A program made the translations under genes and the position numbers. Source: CAJGBR01 sp045637425 (GTDB lineage: Bacteria > Bacteroidota > Bacteroidia > Bacteroidales > Rikenellaceae). Taken from it: a stretch of 10,881 nucleotides of DNA. Shown one piece after another: positions 6,753-10,881 of this stretch. The notes beneath the pieces were generated by a model. That model saw only the letters and a list, made by a program, of their open reading frames with translations, ran no database searches and was not told the origin of the DNA. Positions within the stretch are counted from its first letter, which is position 1, and each line of letters starts with the position of its first letter. The DNA lies in contig JAZTZL010000023.1 of assembly GCA_045637425.1 (NCBI GenBank), positions 1-10,881 of the forward strand, given 5' to 3'.

Positions 6753-7328
6753 ATGGAATATTTTGTAATCATAATTTCAGCAATATTTGTCAATAATATT
6801 CTGTTGTCTCAATTTATGGGCATCTGCCCGTTCTTGGGCGTATCAACCAAAGTCAGCACTGCCGCAGGTATGGGCGCAGCCGTAACATTCGTTATGACAA
6901 TTGCCTCTATCGCAGCCTATCTGCTTCAATACTATGTACTTGTGCCGCTGCACATCGAGTATATGCAGACAATCGTATTCATTTTGGTGATTGCAGCTCT
7001 GGTACAAATGGTCGAAATTATTCTGAAAAAGGTGAGTCCTGCGCTGTACCAAGCTCTGGGTGTATTCCTGCCGCTTATCACAACAAACTGCGCAGTGTTG
7101 GGCGTAGCCGTTCTGTTGGTGCAGAAGGAGTTAAATCTCGGCGAATCAGTAGTTTTTGCGGTATCTACGGCTATCGGCTTCACACTGGCAATGGTGCTGT
7201 TTGCAGGTTTGAGAGAACGTCTTGACATCGAAAAATTGCCTAAGGCAATGAAAGGCATTCCCATCGCATTGATTACTGCAAGTGTTCTGGCAATGGCATT
7301 TATGGGATTCTCCGGACTCGTAAAATAA
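6753..7328 (+). CDS. rnfA: Rnf complex subunit A, membrane subunit
   Basis: This 191-residue membrane protein of the RnfA/NqrE family is homologous to RnfE but inserted with opposite topology, and has about six helices. Family signatures are NNILLSQFMGICPFLGVSTK (14-33) and GVFLPLITTNCAVLGVA (103-119). Cys25 and Cys113 are the expected ligands for the cluster shared with RnfE. The ATG comes 1 base after the rnfE stop codon, so coupled translation is likely. It is the last gene of the operon, and a strong hairpin terminator starts 22 bases after its stop. All six classical Rnf subunits (A, B, C, D, E, G) are present in this window and none is broken. Confidence 0.96.
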   Translation: MEYFVIIISAIFVNNILLSQFMGICPFLGVSTKVSTAAGMGAAVTFVMTIASIAAYLLQYYVLVPLHIEYMQTIVFILVIAALVQMVEIILKKVSPALYQALGVFLPLITTNCAVLGVAVLLVQKELNLGESVVFAVSTAIGFTLAMVLFAGLRERLDIEKLPKAMKGIPIALITASVLAMAFMGFSGLVK

Positions 7329-7349
7329 ACATTGATAAAGCATTATGCT

Positions 7350-7387
7350 CGACCTGTTGACTAATCTGTCAGCAGGTCGTTCTTTTA
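7350..7387 (+). terminator. Rho-independent terminator of the nadE-rnf operon
   Basis: A 12-bp stem (7350-7361 with 7368-7379) with a single G-T wobble closes a 6-base loop, TAATCT. The outer arms read CGACCTG and CAGGTCG. A T-rich tract (TTCTTTTA) follows at once. It begins 22 bases after the rnfA stop, with no other gene until 7478, so it ends the long operon. Confidence 0.93.
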
Positions 7388-7402
7388 TAGGCGAAATTAA
7401 TT

Positions 7403-7433
7403 TTTGGAAATTCACCAAAAAATATTAAATTCG
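7403..7433 (+). promoter_or_regulatory. Promoter of the elbB-like gene
   Basis: A -33 box TTTG (7403-7406) is followed after exactly 19 bases by TAAATTCG (7426-7433), a one-mismatch version of the Bacteroidota -7 consensus TAnnTTTG. The predicted start is near 7440, giving a leader of about 38 bases to the ATG at 7478. Its position just after the rnf terminator supports independent transcription of the elbB-like gene. Confidence 0.7.
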
Positions 7434-7477
7434 CACAAATCTTGCAATCAAACGTTAAACTAAATAAACGAACTATT

Positions 7478-8146
7478 ATGAAGAGAATAGCTATAATAAT
7501 GTGTGGCAGCGGCTCGCGCGACGGAAGTGAAATTCAAGAGAGCGTAACCGCGATGTATGCCGTTATGCGTCACGGAATGAGTTACGAAGTATTTGCGCCC
7601 AATCGCGACCAATTTCAGGTGACAAACCACTTTACGGGCGACACCGTACCTGAAAAGCGCAATATGCTGGCAGAGTCAGCTCGCGTAGCTCGTATGGATA
7701 AGATTCACCCACTGGACAAGCTGAATGTGATGGATTTTGATGGTCTGTTATTGCCAGGTGGATTTGGAGCTGCGATGAACTTGTTTACCTTTGCAATTGA
7801 CGGACTTAATATGAGAGTATCGCCCGATGTTGAGCGCATTATCCACGCATTCCACGATGCTCGCAAACCGATTGGTGCGATGTGCATCGCCCCGATGATG
7901 CTGGCTGGTTCGCTTAAGAATTGTGACCTAAAGATTACGCTGGGTCCCGACTCTCCAATGAAAGATGAACTTCGCGAGCGAATGGGCGTAATCGCCGTAG
8001 AATCACCCGCAGACCAACCCGTCAGCGATGAACGCAATCGCGTAGTTACGGTTCCGTGCTATATGTGGGACACAGCTACGATTCTGAACGTCGGCGACGG
8101 TGCTTATCGTATGGTCGGCGAAATGAAACGTATGATGGATAATTAG
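7478..8146 (+). CDS. elbB: ElbB-like glyoxalase, DJ-1/PfpI superfamily
   Basis: The product has 222 residues and closely follows E. coli ElbB (about 217 residues) over its whole length. ElbB belongs to the class I glutamine amidotransferase-like/DJ-1 superfamily and is described as a glyoxalase that acts on small dicarbonyls. Older names link it to isoprenoid biosynthesis, a role that is not secure. Visible landmarks are DGSEI with Glu19, FAP and NHFTG around 39-54, PGGFGAAMNL (93-102) and the nucleophile elbow GAMCIAP with Cys136. The reading frame is open to a TTG at 7442, but that would start inside the promoter's transcribed leader. The ATG at 7478 gives the family N-terminus (MKRIAIIMCG) and is preferred. 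The stop codon overlaps that of the convergent helicase gene. Confidence 0.92.
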   Translation: MKRIAIIMCGSGSRDGSEIQESVTAMYAVMRHGMSYEVFAPNRDQFQVTNHFTGDTVPEKRNMLAESARVARMDKIHPLDKLNVMDFDGLLLPGGFGAAMNLFTFAIDGLNMRVSPDVERIIHAFHDARKPIGAMCIAPMMLAGSLKNCDLKITLGPDSPMKDELRERMGVIAVESPADQPVSDERNRVVTVPCYMWDTATILNVGDGAYRMVGEMKRMMDN

Positions 8147-10386
8147 TTAAGCACTTTCAGTTTAGCAAATTTCACAAGTAAAACTTTACGGCCGGCCTGA
8201 GCAAAGTCTACTGACACTTTGTCGCCGGCTGTAGATGTTTCTAAAGCTACCACTCGACCTCGCCCGAACTTATCGTGCAACACCGTACACCCTACGGACA
8301 AATCACCTGATGAGGTTATCTCTTTTCTTATTTCGGGTTTTGCGACTCCCATCAAGCGCACATTTCTGAATTCAGACTGCAACACCCTACTCTCAATTGC
8401 ACCCGCAACGCGCGGCTTCAAGTCGTTGGATTTAATGTCAAGATACTCTGAATCAATCTCTTTCAGGAACAAACTCGGCGGATTAGCCACAATATCTCCC
8501 CATTGGAAACGTTGTGCACAATGCGATAACATCAGCCTATGTCGAGCACGCGTAATAGCGACATAAAACAGACGGCGCTCCTCTTCGAGTTCCGTAGCCG
8601 ATTCGAAACTGCGACGACTCGGGAAGAGATTATTTTCAAGACCGACTACGTAGACATTATCAAATTCAAGTCCTTTAGCCGAGTGTATCGTCATCAGAGT
8701 GACGTAGTTATGTTCGTTATCCTGTTCATCGTCCTCGTCAGTCATCAATGAAACATTCTCGAGCCAATCGGACAACATCACCTGTTTTTCCACTGCCATC
8801 TCATCGTCATTAGCAGAATCTACAAATGATTTTACAGAGTTTATCAACTCCTCGATATTTTCCAAAGAACTAATATTTTCAGGAGTACGGTTCATTGAAT
8901 ACTGACCTATAATGCCTGTGCGGGTAGCAATTTCGCGCACTACGGTCAGCGCATCTGCGCTATTTGCCAGCGCAGTCAATTCGGCAATCAAATCTCTAAA
9001 AACCAAAACCTTTGGCTGCTTAGCCGCTTGATCAATCACCTCCCACATACTTACATCTGCCTGCTGGGCAGCTTGTCGGATATTTTCCTTAGTCACATCG
9101 CCGATTCCACGAGTCGGATAGTTGATGATTCGATATAGCGCCTCGTCATCTTTCTTATTAACAATCAGGCGAACATACGCCAAAATATCCTTAATCTCCT
9201 TGCGCTGATAGAATGACATACCACCACGAATTTTGTACGGAATATTCATTCTTCGCAACGACTCCTCAAATCCACGAGATTGTGAGTTAGTTCTGTACAA
9301 TATTGCAAACGAACTGTAGTCCAACGACTTGCTGCGCGCCGTAGCGTATATGTCCGAGGTAACCAACATCGACTCCTCCTTATCCGAAGAGGCCTTTACT
9401 ACCTTGATTTTCTCACCTACATCGTTAGTCGAAAATACGGTCTTTTCGAGTCGGTTTTTATTCTTGACTATCAGACTATTAGCAGCATTCACGATATTCT
9501 GTGTCGAACGGTAGTTCTGTTCGAGTTTGAATACGCTTGCTTGCGGGAAATCGTTCTGAAAACGGAGAATATTTTCAATCTTTGCACCTCTAAACGAATA
9601 GATACTCTGCGAGTCATCACCCACTACGCAAATGTTGCCATTTGGGTGCGTCAATTTCTTAATCACCAGATACTGTGCACTATTAGTATCTTGATACTCA
9701 TCAACCAAAACGTGTGAGAAGATGTTACGATACTTCTCCAGCACATCGGGAAAATCTCTGAACAAGATATTCATATACAACAACAAATCGTCGAAGTCCA
9801 TAGCCCCGAACTGCTTGCACTTGTCCATATACTTTTCATAGATATCAACCAGCAACGGCTGCTTACGTTCTCGGTCTTCGACACACAAAATTTGGTTATT
9901 ACGGTAGGCCGAGGGTAATACAAGATTATTTTTAGCCAAAGAGATTCGCGTGAGCAGTTGCTGAGGTTTGTACTGCTCTTCATTCAGATTCATCTCTTTA
10001 ATAATCATTTTAATCACATTTTTGCAATCTCCCGGCTCGTATATTGTAAACGTATTTGGAAATCCCAGAAGGTGCGATTCTGCTCGAATTATGCGCGAAA
10101 ATACAGAGTGGAAAGTACCCATTCTCAGCCTAGCGACCAATTCCGGAGCAACATACTTTGCCATACGCTCCTTCATCTCGGCTGCAGCCTTGTTCGTAAA
10201 AGTCAATGCCAGAATACGCCCCGGAGCAATCCCCTGCTCGAGCATATATGCTATTCTACAAGTCAATACACGGGTTTTGCCGGAACCTGCTCCGGCAACA
10301 ATCAGAGATGCTCCGTCGATGCTCGTAACCGCAGCTCGCTGCACCTCACTTAAATTATCTAAATAATTCTCCACTTTTTTGCACAT
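8143..10386 (-). CDS. pcrA: UvrD/PcrA-type superfamily 1 DNA helicase
   Basis: This 747-residue 3'-5' DNA helicase/translocase of the UvrD/PcrA group acts in nucleotide excision repair, replication restart and displacement of RecA or stalled RNA polymerase. SF1A motifs appear in order: Walker A GAGSGKT (32-38), TFTNKAA (62-68), Walker B DEYQDTN (229-235), GDDSQSIYSFRGA (256-268), QNYRS (290-294), TIHSAKGLEFDNV (566-578) and VAITRAR (609-615). A C-terminal Tudor-like module (about 698-745, with HDKFGRGRV) matches the RNA polymerase-contacting tail of PcrA/UvrD. The length is normal. The frame is open to a TTG at 10407, but the sequence there is a promoter -7 box, so I place the start at the ATG at 10386 (MCKKVENYLDNLSE). 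UvrD or PcrA naming is a matter of convention here. RecB- and Rep-type identity is less likely. Confidence 0.95.
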   Translation of the reverse strand: MCKKVENYLDNLSEVQRAAVTSIDGASLIVAGAGSGKTRVLTCRIAYMLEQGIAPGRILALTFTNKAAAEMKERMAKYVAPELVARLRMGTFHSVFSRIIRAESHLLGFPNTFTIYEPGDCKNVIKMIIKEMNLNEEQYKPQQLLTRISLAKNNLVLPSAYRNNQILCVEDRERKQPLLVDIYEKYMDKCKQFGAMDFDDLLLYMNILFRDFPDVLEKYRNIFSHVLVDEYQDTNSAQYLVIKKLTHPNGNICVVGDDSQSIYSFRGAKIENILRFQNDFPQASVFKLEQNYRSTQNIVNAANSLIVKNKNRLEKTVFSTNDVGEKIKVVKASSDKEESMLVTSDIYATARSKSLDYSSFAILYRTNSQSRGFEESLRRMNIPYKIRGGMSFYQRKEIKDILAYVRLIVNKKDDEALYRIINYPTRGIGDVTKENIRQAAQQADVSMWEVIDQAAKQPKVLVFRDLIAELTALANSADALTVVREIATRTGIIGQYSMNRTPENISSLENIEELINSVKSFVDSANDDEMAVEKQVMLSDWLENVSLMTDEDDEQDNEHNYVTLMTIHSAKGLEFDNVYVVGLENNLFPSRRSFESATELEEERRLFYVAITRARHRLMLSHCAQRFQWGDIVANPPSLFLKEIDSEYLDIKSNDLKPRVAGAIESRVLQSEFRNVRLMGVAKPEIRKEITSSGDLSVGCTVLHDKFGRGRVVALETSTAGDKVSVDFAQAGRKVLLVKFAKLKVLN

Positions 10387-10393
10387 TTGGTCG

Positions 10394-10401
10394 CAAAGAT
10401 A
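10394..10401 (-). promoter_or_regulatory. -7 box of the helicase gene
   Basis: On the minus strand TATCTTTG fits the Bacteroidota -7 consensus TAnnTTTG. It lies only 7 bases upstream of the ATG at 10386, so a transcript from it would have a leader of just a few bases or none. No clear TTTG is found 19-21 bases further upstream, where the sequence is GC-richer, so the call rests on the -7 box alone. Confidence 0.5.
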
Positions 10402-10477
10402 CAACAAAGAAGCGAAAGTGAGTGCGAAATGGGGAAAGAATGTTGTCTGTTAGCGATTTAACAGTATTTGCCAAGAT

Positions 10478-10540
10478 GTTACAATACCATCAAATGCCAA
10501 TGAAAAGCCAAGAAATGACAAAGTTTAGTTACTATACCAT
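10478..10540 (+). repeat. Direct repeat pair GTTAC(A/T)ATACCAT
   Basis: GTTACAATACCAT (10478-10490) recurs as GTTACTATACCAT (10528-10540). Twelve of 13 bases are identical and the copies start exactly 50 bases apart. A shorter repeat, GCCAAGA, occurs at 10470-10476 and 10507-10513, with a third GCCAA at 10496-10500. Direct repeats like these upstream of a tyrosine recombinase gene could be arm-type binding sites for the integrase or sites for an excisionase. That function is inferred from position only. Confidence 0.5.
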
Positions 10541-10584
10541 TACTTTGATTCTTGATTTCAATGGAGTATATTGGTTGCTGTAAC
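10478..10584. repeat. Imperfect inverted repeat upstream of integrase
   Basis: Left arm 10478-10523 and right arm 10543-10584 flank a 19-base centre. The left arm and the reverse complement of the right arm share blocks in the same order: GTTACA at the outer end, ACCA, CCA(A/T)TGAAA, CAAGAA and CAAAG at the inner end. Small length differences lie between the blocks. The similarity is partial and the region is AT-rich, so this may be a diverged dyad (recombination or regulator site) or partly chance. Confidence 0.35.
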
Positions 10585-10726
10585 TGATTGAATAGCAATG
10601 TTTGTTAAGCGATTGCAGTTGCAAATATAGGAAAATTTCTCACATCTTCGTTCCTGTTTCGCTTCGGCTGATTCTTTTGCACCGATACGCTGTGTTTTGC
10701 TTACCGTCACTCAGCTCTGCCATAAA

Positions 10727-10734
10727 TAATTTTG
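10727..10734 (+). promoter_or_regulatory. Possible -7 box of the integrase gene
   Basis: TAATTTTG fits TAnnTTTG and lies 20 bases ahead of the integrase ATG at 10755. The nearest upstream TTTG (10696-10699) is 27 bases away, which is too far for a standard -33 box, so the promoter is weakly supported. The leader would be about 15 bases. Confidence 0.4.
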
Positions 10735-10754
10735 CAAACAAAAAAAGTAGAGTT

Positions 10755-10881
10755 ATGAGCAGAAGCACTTTCAGAGTATTATTCTATCTCAAACGCAATG
10801 CCCCGAAGAAGAACGGGCTTGTACCTGTAATGTGCCGTATCACCGTAAACGGCAAGATTTCCCAATTCAGTTGCAAATTGG
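10755..10881 (+). CDS. Tyrosine recombinase/integrase, N-terminal fragment cut by window edge
   Basis: Only the first 42 codons are inside the window and the frame stays open to the edge. The product begins MSRSTFRVLFYLKRNAPKKN and goes on with GLVPVMCRITVNGKISQFSCKL. This is the characteristic start of the arm-DNA-binding domain of Bacteroides-type phage-integrase-family recombinases found in conjugative and mobilizable transposons and in DNA-inversion systems. The catalytic domain lies outside the window, so activity and exact subfamily cannot be judged. The gene points away from the core genes on the left, which suggests that the element, if there is one, extends rightward. It is preceded by a 368-base repeat-bearing intergenic region. 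Confidence 0.85.
   Translation, partial: MSRSTFRVLFYLKRNAPKKNGLVPVMCRITVNGKISQFSCKL

Larger units (their letters stand above)
10387..10754. other. Intergenic region between helicase and integrase, with repeats
   Basis: This 368-base stretch has no gene I can support. From left to right it holds the helicase -7 box and then a repeat-rich zone (10470-10584) with a near-perfect direct repeat 50 bases apart and an imperfect dyad about 107 bases long. Further right is a minus-strand TATATTTG (10622-10629) that resembles a -7 box but lacks a -33 partner, and then a more GC-rich segment leading to the integrase -7 box. An open frame of 35 codons (10476-10583) overlaps the repeats and is probably chance. 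The junction between core chromosome and a mobile element most likely lies in this interval. Confidence 0.6.

Noticed and set aside
7442..7477. TTG start for the elbB-like gene, 12 codons upstream of the ATG.
   Set aside because: The extra residues are not family-like and the TTG would lie at the very 5' end of the predicted transcript. The ATG at 7478 matches the ElbB N-terminus.
10387..10407. TTG start for the helicase, 7 codons upstream of the ATG.
   Set aside because: The codons are the promoter -7 box itself, so they are unlikely to be in the mRNA.
10476..10583. A 35-codon open frame on the plus strand (ATG TTA CAA ... CTG TAA).
   Set aside because: It lies across the repeat zone, has no ribosome-binding site or recognisable family, and is short enough to occur by chance. 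Conservation of the frame in relatives would be needed.
10622..10629. Minus-strand TATATTTG as a second helicase promoter.
   Set aside because: It matches the -7 consensus, but there is no TTTG-like -33 box at 19-21 bases, and it would give a leader of about 230 bases. In AT-rich sequence one box alone is weak evidence.

Overview
The window looks like core chromosome from a member of the Bacteroidales (phylum Bacteroidota), with the edge of a probable mobile element at the far right. The evidence is the promoter style (TAnnTTTG -7 boxes, two of them with a TTTG -33 box exactly 19 bp upstream), the general lack of strong Shine-Dalgarno sites with A-rich gene leaders, the gene order rseC-rnfBCDGEA, and a right-edge gene that starts like a Bacteroides-type tyrosine recombinase. 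I cannot fix the genus from sequence alone.

Layout. Bases 1-41 hold a strong hairpin terminator for the leftward tRNA-Phe(GAA) gene at 66-138. Bases 139-330 hold two divergent promoters that share the same 11-base core, one for the tRNA and one for a long rightward gene series. That series (331-7328) is nadE, an RseC-family membrane protein gene, and a full set of Rnf genes (rnfB, C, D, G, E, A). All are on the same strand with gaps of 1 to 35 bases, and a textbook hairpin terminator closes the series at 7350-7387. Next comes a monocistronic elbB-like gene (7478-8146) with its own promoter. It converges on a uvrD/pcrA-family helicase gene on the minus strand (8143-10386), and the two stop codons overlap. 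A 368-bp AT-rich intergenic stretch with direct and inverted repeats leads to the first 42 codons of an integrase that runs off the window.

How the genes fit together. Rnf is a membrane complex that couples electron transfer between reduced ferredoxin and NAD+ to ion pumping. NadE makes the NAD+ that Rnf reduces, so co-transcription of nadE with rnf puts cofactor supply and cofactor use under one promoter. The RseC-like protein next to rnfB probably serves the Rnf complex rather than a sigma-E system.

The most interesting observation is in NadE. It has the two-domain architecture of glutamine-dependent NAD+ synthetase, and its synthetase half is intact. The amidase (nitrilase) half has glycine where the nucleophilic cysteine should be, and several neighbouring conserved motifs are also degraded. 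That predicts an enzyme that uses free ammonia. The second region of interest is the repeat-rich stretch upstream of the integrase. I found no CRISPR array, toxin-antitoxin pair or obvious new defence system.
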